Source: Rhodobacteraceae bacterium Alg231-04 (GTDB taxonomy: Bacteria; Pseudomonadota; Alphaproteobacteria; Rhodobacterales; Rhodobacteraceae). From it: a stretch of DNA of 64,000 nt. Below are positions 25,595 to 37,315 of this stretch, piece by piece. A program made the translations under genes and the position numbers. Numbering within the stretch: the stretch's first letter is position 1; each line of letters begins with the position of its first letter. The notes under the pieces are model-generated. The model made no database searches, had not been told where the DNA came from, and saw only the letters and a program-made list of their open reading frames with translations. The stretch spans positions 70,429 to 134,428 of the forward strand of contig FREY01000002.1 of the NCBI GenBank assembly GCA_900143635.1, written 5' to 3'.

Positions 25595-27151
25595 TCACTC
25601 GCTCCAGTGGACCGTATCCATCGGATGCATGGTGCCCCAAATGCCGGTGGGCACGTTCTGCAGCTTCTTGTCATAGGCCGTGTGGTAGGGCAGCGCATTG
25701 ATCCAGTAGACCGGCAGTTCTGCACCAACAATCTGCTGGAACTCGCCATAGAGTGCCTTGCGCTTGGCCGGATCCATTTCGACAGCAGCAGCGTTCAGCA
25801 GATCGTCCACCTTGTCGTTGGCATAGCTCTGAGTGTTGGACCAGATAACACCCTTGCGGATATTTTCGCTCAGGTAGGTACGGTGCACGCCGATGACGGG
25901 ATCGCCCCAGTTGAACACAACATCCATCGACAGTTCAAAATCATGTCCGCCGACACGACCGGCCCAGGTCGGGAAGTCCGGTGCTGCACGCACGGTGACG
26001 TTGATGCCGATCTTTTTCAGCTGCGATTTCATGTATTCCGCGAGGGACTGCTGCTGCTCTTTCGGGCCGGGGATATAATCCACGGTCAGGTCCATGCCCT
26101 CGGCAAAGCCTGCGTCAGCCATCAGCGCCTTGGCCTTGTCCAGATCCACATCATACGACGGGATGCTGGCATCAAAGAAAGGCGAGCTTTCGATGATCGG
26201 TCCGCGCTGCGGCTGCGACACGCCACGGTGCAGAGCCTTGGTGATGAAAGCCCGGTCCACCGCATAGGAAATGGCCTGACGTACCCGCACGTCGCTCAGC
26301 TTGGGCGAGTTGGTGTTGAACGCCAGCCAGTTGACCGGGCCAACGCCGGCATAGCCTTCGCTGGTGACGCCAATACGTTCGTTCTTTTCCATCCGGCGGA
26401 TTGCCTGACTGCCAGCCATAAAGGGGTAGAGGTCAGCTTCGCCGTTTTCCAGCGCGATCAGCAGCGCGGATTCGTCCTTGATGATGCGGATGATGATCTC
26501 ATCCAGCATTGGCCGCCCGTCGATGAAGAAATTGGGGTTTTTCTTCAGCACCGCGTCGCCGCCTGCGGCAAATTCCTCAAGAATGAAGGGACCAGATCCC
26601 ACCGGAGCAGAGTTTGCCGGATGGGATTTCACATCCTGACCATCACCATAAACATGCTTGGGAAGGACCGGGGCCAGCGCCGGGGACAGGGCCAGCAATA
26701 GCGCCGGATGCGGCTTAGACAGCTTGATGACGGCCGTATGCGCGTCAGGTGTCTCGATGCTTTCAACCGGTGCAAACATCGACTTGAAAGGGTGGTTTTC
26801 CTTGGTCGTCATGATCGAAAAGGCGACATCTTCGGAGGTGACCGGTTTGCCGTCATGAAAGGTGGCATTGTCCACAAGGTTCAGTGTCACGCTCAGACCG
26901 TCGTCGGAGATTTCCCAGCTTTTGGCGAGATAGGGCTGCGGCTCCCAGTTTTCATCATAGCGGATCGGTGACGCGAAGATCTGCGTCGACGGGATGGCCG
27001 TCGCAATGCCCGATTGCACGGCGCCGTTCAAATGGCGTGGCGTTTGGGTGGATGCAATAACCAGCGTGCCCCCATCAGCAAATGCGGGGATGGACGAAAC
27101 AGAAAATGCAGCAAATGCTGCCGCGCCCAAGAGGCGTGACATGAGTTTCAT
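25595..27151 (-). CDS. ABC transporter substrate-binding protein, family 5 (peptide type)
   Basis: A 518-residue periplasmic binding protein with a signal peptide cut after AFA (about residue 25). FHDGKPVTSEDVAFS and VRQAISYAVDRAFITKAL are family-5 signatures. It opens the importer operon (SBP, two permeases, two ATPases). GGGAG precedes the ATG and a TATAAA box lies about 32 bases upstream. It is unlike the paralogue at 8414 in length and sequence, so the ligands probably differ. Proximity to an amidohydrolase suggests an amide- or imide-type ligand (inference). Confidence 0.9.
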   Translation of the reverse strand: MKLMSRLLGAAAFAAFSVSSIPAFADGGTLVIASTQTPRHLNGAVQSGIATAIPSTQIFASPIRYDENWEPQPYLAKSWEISDDGLSVTLNLVDNATFHDGKPVTSEDVAFSIMTTKENHPFKSMFAPVESIETPDAHTAVIKLSKPHPALLLALSPALAPVLPKHVYGDGQDVKSHPANSAPVGSGPFILEEFAAGGDAVLKKNPNFFIDGRPMLDEIIIRIIKDESALLIALENGEADLYPFMAGSQAIRRMEKNERIGVTSEGYAGVGPVNWLAFNTNSPKLSDVRVRQAISYAVDRAFITKALHRGVSQPQRGPIIESSPFFDASIPSYDVDLDKAKALMADAGFAEGMDLTVDYIPGPKEQQQSLAEYMKSQLKKIGINVTVRAAPDFPTWAGRVGGHDFELSMDVVFNWGDPVIGVHRTYLSENIRKGVIWSNTQSYANDKVDDLLNAAAVEMDPAKRKALYGEFQQIVGAELPVYWINALPYHTAYDKKLQNVPTGIWGTMHPMDTVHWSE

Positions 27152-27293
27152 GGTGATCTCCCTGATCGATGATTTTGGTTTTTATAGCTCAACGCTAGCG
27201 CGCAGCATAAAAGCAGGAAACAACGTTTTGGTGAGGAGTAAGTGCTAAAAAATGGCACATTCCTCGCTTTTTAGTTGGAACATCAACTCCAAT
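27152..27293 (-). promoter_or_regulatory. Leader of the importer operon with a hairpin
   Basis: On the minus strand TATAAA (about 27183–27188) is a candidate −10 for the binding-protein gene. An imperfect hairpin, GAGGA/TCCTC with inner GTGC/GCAC, spans 27233–27265 and may end lysR transcription or act as a regulatory site. TTGGA...TCCAA (27275–27292) is a small inverted repeat beside the lysR stop. Confidence 0.35.
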
Positions 27294-28211
27294 TCATTCA
27301 ATCAAATGATCAAATCCACCCTTGGTGGCAATGTCCCGACAGGTTTTCAGTACTGATTTCACCATCGAAGACCGCTGCGCAGCAACAGTGTAGGTGACGC
27401 CGAACTGGGGCGCATCCGACAGATCAGAAATTGGTTTGGCTATATAACCTTCGTCCCCTGACCGATCATTCGGGCCGCAGATATTCATCAATGCATAGCC
27501 GAACTGGGCCGAAACCAAGCCGCGCAGCACAGAGGAGCTTTTGGTCGTGTGGACCACATTGGGCCGCAGCCCTGCATCTTCAAATATGCCGCAGAAATAG
27601 GCATGGGTGCCGGGCAGATCCAGCAGGATCATCGGTTCATCCGCTAGGTCAGCCAGTGTCACCTCATCCTGTTTCACCAATGGTGACGTATCGGGAATCA
27701 GCGCCATCGGTTTGGCCCGAAACATCGGCACAAAGGGTTGCGATTCCGGTGTCAGCCGCCGGTAGGTCAGCGCCATATCAACCACCCCTGCGCTCAGCAG
27801 CTCAGAGATTTCCTGCATGTTGCCTTCCTTCAGCTCGATCCGGATAGACGGGTAGCTGGCCGAAACCCGGCGCAGGATAGGCGGCAGCACATAAGGCGCG
27901 GTCGGGGCATAGCAGGCCAGCCGCAGAATTCCGGTCGGATCCCCTGTCACCGACAACAAATCAGATTCAAAGATCCGCGCCTGTTCCAGAAAACTGCGGA
28001 CCCGCTTGCCCGCCTCTGCTCCCTTATCAGTCGGCACGATCCCCTTGGCCGGCATGCGCCGCAGCAATTCGGCCCCGGTAACCTGTTCAATGACATCAAT
28101 TGCCGCCGTGATCGACGATTGCGAGATGTTCAGCTCGACCGCGGCCCGTGCAACCGAACCCGTCCGCAATACGGCATCAAAATACCGAAGCTGTTTCAAT
28201 GTGAAGCGCAT
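27294..28211 (-). CDS. LysR family transcriptional regulator
   Basis: A 305-residue LysR protein. The N-terminal winged helix reads LKQLRYFDAVLRTGSVARAAVELNISQSSITAAI, and the rest is the periplasmic-binding-like effector domain. It is divergent from the amidohydrolase (97 bases between starts) and precedes the importer operon on the same strand. It is therefore the likely regulator of one or both units, with the effector perhaps being the imported compound (inference). Confidence 0.92.
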   Translation of the reverse strand: MRFTLKQLRYFDAVLRTGSVARAAVELNISQSSITAAIDVIEQVTGAELLRRMPAKGIVPTDKGAEAGKRVRSFLEQARIFESDLLSVTGDPTGILRLACYAPTAPYVLPPILRRVSASYPSIRIELKEGNMQEISELLSAGVVDMALTYRRLTPESQPFVPMFRAKPMALIPDTSPLVKQDEVTLADLADEPMILLDLPGTHAYFCGIFEDAGLRPNVVHTTKSSSVLRGLVSAQFGYALMNICGPNDRSGDEGYIAKPISDLSDAPQFGVTYTVAAQRSSMVKSVLKTCRDIATKGGFDHLIE

Positions 28212-28308
28212 GGCAAACCACCAGAAAATGCATCATTCATCGACACTAAAACTATTTTTCCAATGATCAAAGCTTGGATATCGCTGGGTCAAACCCAGGA
28301 GAGGCATC

Positions 28309-29937
28309 ATGGCATATATCACTGTTTTCAAAGCAAAAAATATTATCACGATGGATCCGAACCGCCCAGAAGCCACGCATGTGGCGGTTAGGGATGGTAA
28401 AATTTTAGCCGTCGGTGGCGCGGACTGTGCGGCACAATGGGGTGAATATGTGACCGACGACAGCCTCGCGCAGTCCGTTTTGATGCCCGGATTTGTCGAG
28501 GGGCACGCCCATATGATGGCCGGTGCCATGTGGCAGTATGCCTATGCAGGATTTCATGACCGGACCGACCCGGACGGCAAGTTGTGGACCGGCATGACCA
28601 CGATCGACGCGGTCGTCACCCGGCTGGCGGAATTCGCCGCGACTCTTGCTGATGGTGAACCGCTGGTGGCCTGGGGATTTGATCCGATTTTCCTGCCAAC
28701 AGAGCGGCTCAACCGTAGGCATCTGGATCAAATCGCCGCCGACAGGCCCGTTGTCGTCATGTTCTCCAGCTTCCATGTGATGTGCGTGAACTCTGCCGCG
28801 CTCGACATGGCCGGATACGACGAGGACACCGAGGTCGAAGGCGTGCTGACCGATGGCAATGGCACTCCGACGGGTGAGCTGCAGGAAATGGCCGCGATGT
28901 TCCCGGTCATGCATCGCGTTGGGTTCGACTTCAAGAAACTCAGCCAGGAAGAGACCTCCATTTGGTCCTATGGCAAGGTCGCCAATCGCGTAGGCGTCAC
29001 CACGATCACCGACCTGTTTGCCACGATCGAAGGCGATGCCTTGGACACTCTGCTGCGGGTCACCGCGGACGACAAATTCCCGATCCGCATCGTTCCGACA
29101 ATTGGTGCCATGGGTGCCACCGCCGATCAGATCGCCGCACAGGCCAAAGAGCTGGCGCTGCAGTCCACCGACAAGCTGCGTTTGGGCGGCGTCAAGCTGA
29201 TGACCGACGGGTCAATCCAGGGCTGGACCGCGCGGGTGAAATGGCCCGGATATGTGGGCGGCCAGCCCAATGGTATCTGGAACACTGCCCCCGACCAGAT
29301 CTATGAGCTCTGCGAGGTGATGCAGCGTGAAGGCATCAAGATGAACATCCACACCAATGGCGATGAGGCCTCGGAAGTGGTGATCGATGCGATAGAAGCG
29401 GCGATGCGCAAACACCCGTGGACCGGGGCGCGCCATGTGCTGCAGCACGCCCAGATGATGGGGGTCGACCAGTTCGAACGCGCTGCAGAGCTTGGCATCT
29501 GCGTCAACCTCTTTGCTAATCATATCTGGTACTTCGGGGATCAACACGCCGCCCTTACCATCGGTGAAGACCGCGCAAGCCGCATGGATGGTTGCCGGTC
29601 CGCCGCAGATGCAGGCGTGCATTTCACCATCCATTCCGATGCGCCGGTGACACCGCTGGGCCCCTTGTTCACCGCCTGGTGCGCCGTCAACCGGACCACC
29701 ATGTCGGGCCGCACCTTGGGAGAGGCTCAGAGGTTGACACTCATGGAAGGCCTGCACGCGATCACGCTTGGCGCGGCCTACACAATGGGGCTGGATTCCG
29801 AGATCGGCAGCATCACCGCAGGCAAGCAGGCCGACTTTGCGGTACTGGATGAGGACCCCACCGCTGTGGACCCCGCCGCATTGAAAGACGTCACTGTTCT
29901 GGGCACCGTTCTGGGCGGGCGGGTGCACCTTCTGTGA
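28309..29937 (+). CDS. Amidohydrolase family protein (YtcJ-like metal-dependent hydrolase)
   Basis: A 542-residue amidohydrolase-superfamily enzyme. The first metal motif is GFVEGHAHM (His66, His68). Further candidate ligands are His348 in NIHTNGDEAS, His376/His380 in RHVLQHAQMMG and Asp444 in HSDAPVTPLGP. No secretion signal is seen, so it is cytoplasmic. YtcJ-like members act on N-substituted formamides, imides and similar compounds; the substrate here is unknown but is probably delivered by the neighbouring importer. The SD AGGAG lies before the ATG. The stop overlaps the GTG of a G3E GTPase gene. Confidence 0.88.
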   Translation: MAYITVFKAKNIITMDPNRPEATHVAVRDGKILAVGGADCAAQWGEYVTDDSLAQSVLMPGFVEGHAHMMAGAMWQYAYAGFHDRTDPDGKLWTGMTTIDAVVTRLAEFAATLADGEPLVAWGFDPIFLPTERLNRRHLDQIAADRPVVVMFSSFHVMCVNSAALDMAGYDEDTEVEGVLTDGNGTPTGELQEMAAMFPVMHRVGFDFKKLSQEETSIWSYGKVANRVGVTTITDLFATIEGDALDTLLRVTADDKFPIRIVPTIGAMGATADQIAAQAKELALQSTDKLRLGGVKLMTDGSIQGWTARVKWPGYVGGQPNGIWNTAPDQIYELCEVMQREGIKMNIHTNGDEASEVVIDAIEAAMRKHPWTGARHVLQHAQMMGVDQFERAAELGICVNLFANHIWYFGDQHAALTIGEDRASRMDGCRSAADAGVHFTIHSDAPVTPLGPLFTAWCAVNRTTMSGRTLGEAQRLTLMEGLHAITLGAAYTMGLDSEIGSITAGKQADFAVLDEDPTAVDPAALKDVTVLGTVLGGRVHLL

Positions 29938-30815
29938 ATGACAAGCGTCTCCCTCTGACGGTGATCGGCGGCTATCTGGGCGCCGGTAAAACCACCCTCA
30001 TCAACAAGCTGCTGACCGACCCGCAGGGTCAGCGGCTGATGGTGCTGGTCAATGACTTTGGCGCCATCAACATCGATGCCGCCCTATTGGAAAGCGCCGA
30101 TGAAGACACGCTGACGCTGACCAATGGATGCGTTTGCTGCACCATGGGCGCGGATCTGTTCATGGCCATCGCCGATGTGCTGGATCGCAACCCACGCCCG
30201 GATCATCTGATCATCGAGGCCTCGGGCGTGGCTGATCCTTCCAAGATCGCCGCCGCAGCCAAGGCCGAGAAAGACATGCAATACGGCGGCATCATCACCG
30301 TTGTGGACGCAGAGAACTTTCCCAAATTGCTCGACGATCCGATGATAGGCGCGCAGATCAAAACCCAAACCACCTGCGCCGATCTGCTGCTTGTTAGCAA
30401 GACAGACAGCATACCCGCAGCCCTGCAAGCACAGCTTTCCACCCTGTCAGGGGCAGAACAACTGTTGGCGGATCAGGTGCAGACCGTGGCAGATCTGCTG
30501 ATCACCCCATGGGATCGCCCCGTTTCGGCGCCTTTTGCCAGACCGCATCCCGATTATGTGCATTGGTCCGCCACCGCCGGGCCACAGTTTTCCCGCGATG
30601 GCTTGCGCGCCCTTCTGGCGACCAGGCCACCGGGGTTGTTTCGCCTCAAAGGGTTTGTCTGCGGCGACGACGGGCGTGGGTTTCTGGTGCAGGGCGTCGG
30701 CAGCAGCGTCAGCCTGTCGCGCATTGATCAGCCCGCGCAGACATCCCTCGTAGGGATCGGCCTGAAGGGACGTGTCACCAAGGCGGACTGTGATCAATGG
30801 TGGTCGACGCCCTGA
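29934..30815 (+). CDS. CobW/G3E family GTPase, putative metallochaperone
   Basis: A 293-residue P-loop GTPase. Walker A GGYLGAGKTT is at residues 12–21, the metal-binding CxCC motif GCVCC at 65–69, and the Walker B-like EASGVADP near 105. A CobW C-terminal domain follows (about 205–290). The base-recognition motif reads SKTD instead of the usual NKxD. The gene starts at a GTG overlapping the amidohydrolase stop (GTGA), so it is translationally coupled to it. This suggests the chaperone loads metal into that enzyme. It converges on modC with 9 bases between. Confidence 0.9.
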   Translation: MNDKRLPLTVIGGYLGAGKTTLINKLLTDPQGQRLMVLVNDFGAINIDAALLESADEDTLTLTNGCVCCTMGADLFMAIADVLDRNPRPDHLIIEASGVADPSKIAAAAKAEKDMQYGGIITVVDAENFPKLLDDPMIGAQIKTQTTCADLLLVSKTDSIPAALQAQLSTLSGAEQLLADQVQTVADLLITPWDRPVSAPFARPHPDYVHWSATAGPQFSRDGLRALLATRPPGLFRLKGFVCGDDGRGFLVQGVGSSVSLSRIDQPAQTSLVGIGLKGRVTKADCDQWWSTP

Positions 30816-30824
30816 GAACCCGTC

Positions 30825-31907
30825 TCAGCCGCCGACATCCTGCGGCGCGATGGAGACGGTTTTGATGATCGCATAACAGGGCAGCCCCGGCGCCAGTTTC
30901 AGCGCCGCGGCCGAGCGTTTGGTCACCCGTGCCAGCACCCGGCCAGCTTTGGTGTTCAATGCCACAACCGCCCCCGGACCACTGCCGGGGCTGACTTCCT
31001 CAACCGTGCCCGCCAAGACATTCAGTGCCGAGATATTTTCGGGCTTGGACAGGGCAATGGTCACATCCTGCCCCATAATCCGCACCCGCAGCCCCTGCCC
31101 CGGCGCTTGCGGAACACGCGGCACCAACAGGCGCGCACCTTTTGCGTCCAGCTCGCTCAGCCCGTCGTCGTGATGGGCCAGAACACGGGCCTCCAGCATC
31201 GCGCCAACACCGCGCACACTGCCGGGACGGAAAGCCGGATCGCCGAGCACCTCAGCCGCGGTGCCCTGACGGGCCACTTTGCCCGCCTCGAGGGCGACCA
31301 CGGTGGTGGCCAGCCGGGCCACCTCGGTCGCGGAATGGCTGACATAGAGGATCGGCACTGACGTTTCGTCGCGCAGGCGTTCGAAATAGGGCAGAATCTC
31401 TGCTTTGCGGGCTTCGTCCAAAGCCGCCAAAGGCTCGTCAGCGAGGATCAGTTTTGGCGAGGCAAGCAGCGCCCGGCCAATCGCCACGCGTTGCTTCTCA
31501 CCGCCCGACAGTTTCGCTGGGCGGCGGGTCAGCAGGTGCCCCACACCAAGCATTTCCACCACACGATCCAATTCGCCGCGCGCCGCACTCCTTGGTGCAA
31601 ACCAGTGTCCGTAAAGCAGGTTCTGTCGCACCGTCAGATGTGGGAACAGCCGCGATTCCTGAAAGATATAGCCAAGGCGGCGGCGGTGCGGTGGCAGCCA
31701 GTGGCGCGCGTCCGTGTCAAACAGCACATGATCACCAGCCGCAACCCGGCCTGCGTCAGGTCGCAACAGCCCCGCGGCGGCCTCGATCACGGTTGTTTTG
31801 CCCGAGCCGGAAGCCCCAAAAAGAACGGTCAGCCCGCGCGGCGCATCAAAACTGACGTCCAGGTCAAACCCCGGCAGGCTGTGGCGCAGAGAGACAGACA
31901 GGCTCAT
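30825..31907 (-). CDS. modC: Molybdate ABC transporter ATPase
   Basis: A 360-residue ATPase with Walker A GASGSGKTT, signature LSGGEKQR, Walker B LILADEPLAALDE and a C-terminal Mop/TOBE domain (about residues 285–352) that binds oxyanion and regulates transport. Order modA-modB-modC with ATGA overlaps at both junctions confirms the assignment. Confidence 0.93.
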   Translation of the reverse strand: MSLSVSLRHSLPGFDLDVSFDAPRGLTVLFGASGSGKTTVIEAAAGLLRPDAGRVAAGDHVLFDTDARHWLPPHRRRLGYIFQESRLFPHLTVRQNLLYGHWFAPRSAARGELDRVVEMLGVGHLLTRRPAKLSGGEKQRVAIGRALLASPKLILADEPLAALDEARKAEILPYFERLRDETSVPILYVSHSATEVARLATTVVALEAGKVARQGTAAEVLGDPAFRPGSVRGVGAMLEARVLAHHDDGLSELDAKGARLLVPRVPQAPGQGLRVRIMGQDVTIALSKPENISALNVLAGTVEEVSPGSGPGAVVALNTKAGRVLARVTKRSAAALKLAPGLPCYAIIKTVSIAPQDVGG

Positions 31908-32599
31908 GTTCCGGCCACCCTGCGGGCAATGCGGCGGGCCAGCACTTCGGACAGGACCAGCGCGCCCATGGCCACCACAACTGACACCACCACAAGCCGC
32001 ATCGCCGCATCCTCGCCGCCGGGCACTTGCAGGAAGGAATAGACCGCAAGCGGCAGCGTCTGGGTCTGGCCGGGAATGTTGGAGACAAAGGTGATTGTGG
32101 CGCCAAACTCGCCCATTGCTTTGGCAAAGGCGACCACCGATCCTGCCAGAATTCCCGGCAGGATCAGCGGCAGTGTCACCGTCACAAACACCCAGAACCG
32201 AGAGGCCCCCAAAGTGGCGGCTGCCTGTTCCAGTTTGGGGTCAACGGCCTCCATCGACAGGCGAATGGAGCGCACCAACAGGGGGAAGGCCATAATGCCA
32301 GCCGCCAGCGCTGCGCCGGACCAGCGAAAGGCGACGACGATGCCGACCTCCTGCAGAAGGCCGCCCAATGGCCCCCGCGTTCCAAAACCCATCAGCAGCA
32401 AATACCCGGTGACGACCGGCGGCAGGATGAGCGGCAGATGCACCAGCCCATTCAGGATCTGCTTGCCCACAAAATCCCATCGCGCCAGCACATGGGCGGT
32501 GAAGATTCCCAGCGGCAGAATGCCCAGCGTCGCCCAGAAGGCCACCTTCAGCGACAGGCCCACCGCCTGCCATTCCTCAGGACCCAGCCAATCGGTCAT
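31904..32599 (-). CDS. modB: Molybdate ABC transporter permease
   Basis: A 231-residue inner-membrane permease with about five helices and the EAA loop LEQAAATLGASRFWVFVTVTLP typical of ModB/CysT. It lies in an overlapping operon between modA and modC. Confidence 0.94.
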   Translation of the reverse strand: MTDWLGPEEWQAVGLSLKVAFWATLGILPLGIFTAHVLARWDFVGKQILNGLVHLPLILPPVVTGYLLLMGFGTRGPLGGLLQEVGIVVAFRWSGAALAAGIMAFPLLVRSIRLSMEAVDPKLEQAAATLGASRFWVFVTVTLPLILPGILAGSVVAFAKAMGEFGATITFVSNIPGQTQTLPLAVYSFLQVPGGEDAAMRLVVVSVVVAMGALVLSEVLARRIARRVAGT

Positions 32600-33366
32600 T
32601 CGCCTGCCAGCACGGCAAAGCCCTGCGCCTCAAACGCTGCGCGGGCGGTATCGCTTTGCAAGAACATCAAAAAACGCTCTGCATCCGCGTCGTCGGAAAG
32701 TGCAGCTGCCGGGTAGACAATGGGCGGGTGGCTGTCCAAAGGAAATAGGCCAACAGCCGTGACCCCCGGCTCTGCCAGCGCATCGCTTTGATAGACGACC
32801 CCAAAAGGGGTTTCCCCGCGCGCAACCAGCGCCAGCGCAATGCGAACATTGCCGACCTGCGCAGTGCGAGGCGCCAGATCCTGCCATTGGCCCAGCCAGT
32901 CCAGCGCCGCCGCAGTGTAAATCCCGGCGGGCACCGCCCCGGCAAGCGCCATGGCCAATCGCTGATCACCCAAATGGCCGACGAGGTCAAAATCCTTTGT
33001 GATTTCAATTGGTTTTACATCCACCCCATGCGCAACCAGAACCAGCCGATTGCCCAGAAGATCAAACCGGCTGTCAGCTACGATCAAACCGTCCTGAGCA
33101 AGAACATCCATCCATGCCGGGTGCGCCGAGATGAAAACATCCGCTGGTGCACCGGCCTGAATTTGCCGTGCCAGTGCCGAGGAGCCGGCAAATGACAGGT
33201 GCAGATCAGTGCCGGTCTGCGCCTCATATTCCCCAGCCACCTGATGCAGTGCGTTCTTCAGACTGGCTGCCGCAAAGACCGTCAGCTCCTGACCACTGGC
33301 CGACCCCGCCAGCGCCGCGCAGGCTGCCAGTGTGGTCGCAATCCGTCTGAATGGCATGAACCGCAT
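32596..33366 (-). CDS. modA: Molybdate-binding periplasmic protein
   Basis: About 256 residues with a signal peptide (cut near SASG) and the ModA opening LTVFAAASLKNALHQVA. FAGSSALARQIQAGAPADVFISA holds the oxyanion-binding residues. The frame extends to 33432, but the ATG at 33366 has AGGA upstream and gives a normal signal peptide; an ATG nine bases further in is also possible. No ModE gene or clear ModE palindrome is seen nearby. Confidence 0.92.
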   Translation of the reverse strand: MRFMPFRRIATTLAACAALAGSASGQELTVFAAASLKNALHQVAGEYEAQTGTDLHLSFAGSSALARQIQAGAPADVFISAHPAWMDVLAQDGLIVADSRFDLLGNRLVLVAHGVDVKPIEITKDFDLVGHLGDQRLAMALAGAVPAGIYTAAALDWLGQWQDLAPRTAQVGNVRIALALVARGETPFGVVYQSDALAEPGVTAVGLFPLDSHPPIVYPAAALSDDADAERFLMFLQSDTARAAFEAQGFAVLAGE

Positions 33367-33471
33367 GGGCGTCCTGATCCGGGCTAAGTCTTTGGTAAAT
33401 ATCGCGAGGGCCGCCGGACGGCGCAAGCCCAATTTCAGCTAGGCCCCTGCAGCAAAGGGTCGGGAAACAGA

Positions 33472-33502
33472 ACGCGCCGCTGCAGGACCTGCAACGGCGC
33501 GC
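33472..33502 (-). terminator. Hairpin after gyrB
   Basis: The 14-base arms CGCGCCGCTGCAGG (33473–33486) and CCTGCAACGGCGCG (33488–33501) pair with one mismatch. Read on the minus strand it follows the gyrB stop and is trailed by a weak T-rich stretch (TTCTGTTT). Confidence 0.55.
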
Positions 33503-33524
33503 GAATTTCTCTGACTCTTAGAAT

Positions 33525-36621
<3,097 letters not shown>

Positions 36622-36641
36622 TTGACGCTCCTTGGCATAAA

Positions 36642-36707
36642 TTGACTTCGGTCACTTTCATGACGAAAAAAATGACCGCAGTCAAAATATAAATTGACCA
36701 TGGTCAA
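36642..36707. promoter_or_regulatory. Array of three TetR-type operators
   Basis: Three related palindromes lie between the divergent genes: TTGACTTCGGTCA (36642–36654), TGACCGCAGTCA (36673–36684) and the perfect TTGACCATGGTCAA (36694–36707). They share the pattern TGAC(4)GTCA. Centre spacings are about 30 and 22 bases. This is the expected position for autoregulation and control of the oxidoreductase by the neighbouring TetR protein. Confidence 0.72.
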
Positions 36708-36727
36708 TAATAATCACGTGAGGCCCC

Positions 36728-37315
36728 ATGACCCGTGCTCCGCAAAAACGCAGGTTAGAAACCCGCGCCCGGCTATTGTCCGTGGCAGAAGGCATCGCAG
36801 CCCAGCGGGGCTATGCTGGCCTGAGGGCCGAAGAAGTTGTCAGCCTGGCAGGCGTTGCTAAGGGGACATTGTTTTCCCATTTCAAAGACATGGACGGATT
36901 GTTGGCCGTCCTGATCGGCGGAAAAGTGATGATGCTACTGGACAAGATGGAACAGGCCGCGCCGCCACAAACCCCGGCGCAGATCTGCGCCCTTCTAAAC
37001 GATCAACTGGAATTTGTGGCCCGCGAACGGGTGATCTTCGACGTGCTTCTGCGCTACTCCGGCGTTACGGCTGCCCAGGCAGAAGAAGTCATTTCCGAAG
37101 GGTTCATGCGCCAGGTTCGCATTCTGGAAGGCTGGATAGATGCCATGCAAAAGGCGGGCACGATTCGCAGTGACCAACCAGCGTCCATGCTGGCCGAGGG
37201 CATTCAGGGTTTTCTAAACCACGTCCTCGCCGTCTGGTTCTGCGCCGAACATGAAACAGGGGACACCCCGCAAGCCGCGCTGGAGCCTTACATTTCGGCC
37301 TGGCTGGTCACGTAA
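36728..37315 (+). CDS. TetR/AcrR family transcriptional regulator
   Basis: A 195-residue regulator. The N-terminal helix-turn-helix has the TetR pattern (AEGIAAQRGYAGLRAEEVVSLAGVAKGTLFSHF), and the C-terminal half is the ligand and dimer domain. The start lies 20 bases after a perfect operator. It converges with the LysE gene, whose stop overlaps its 3' end by 8 bases. Confidence 0.9.
   Translation: MTRAPQKRRLETRARLLSVAEGIAAQRGYAGLRAEEVVSLAGVAKGTLFSHFKDMDGLLAVLIGGKVMMLLDKMEQAAPPQTPAQICALLNDQLEFVARERVIFDVLLRYSGVTAAQAEEVISEGFMRQVRILEGWIDAMQKAGTIRSDQPASMLAEGIQGFLNHVLAVWFCAEHETGDTPQAALEPYISAWLVT

Noticed and set aside
33367-33471. ModE-binding site upstream of modA
   Set aside because: No inverted repeat resembling the ModE operator was seen and no modE gene is nearby.
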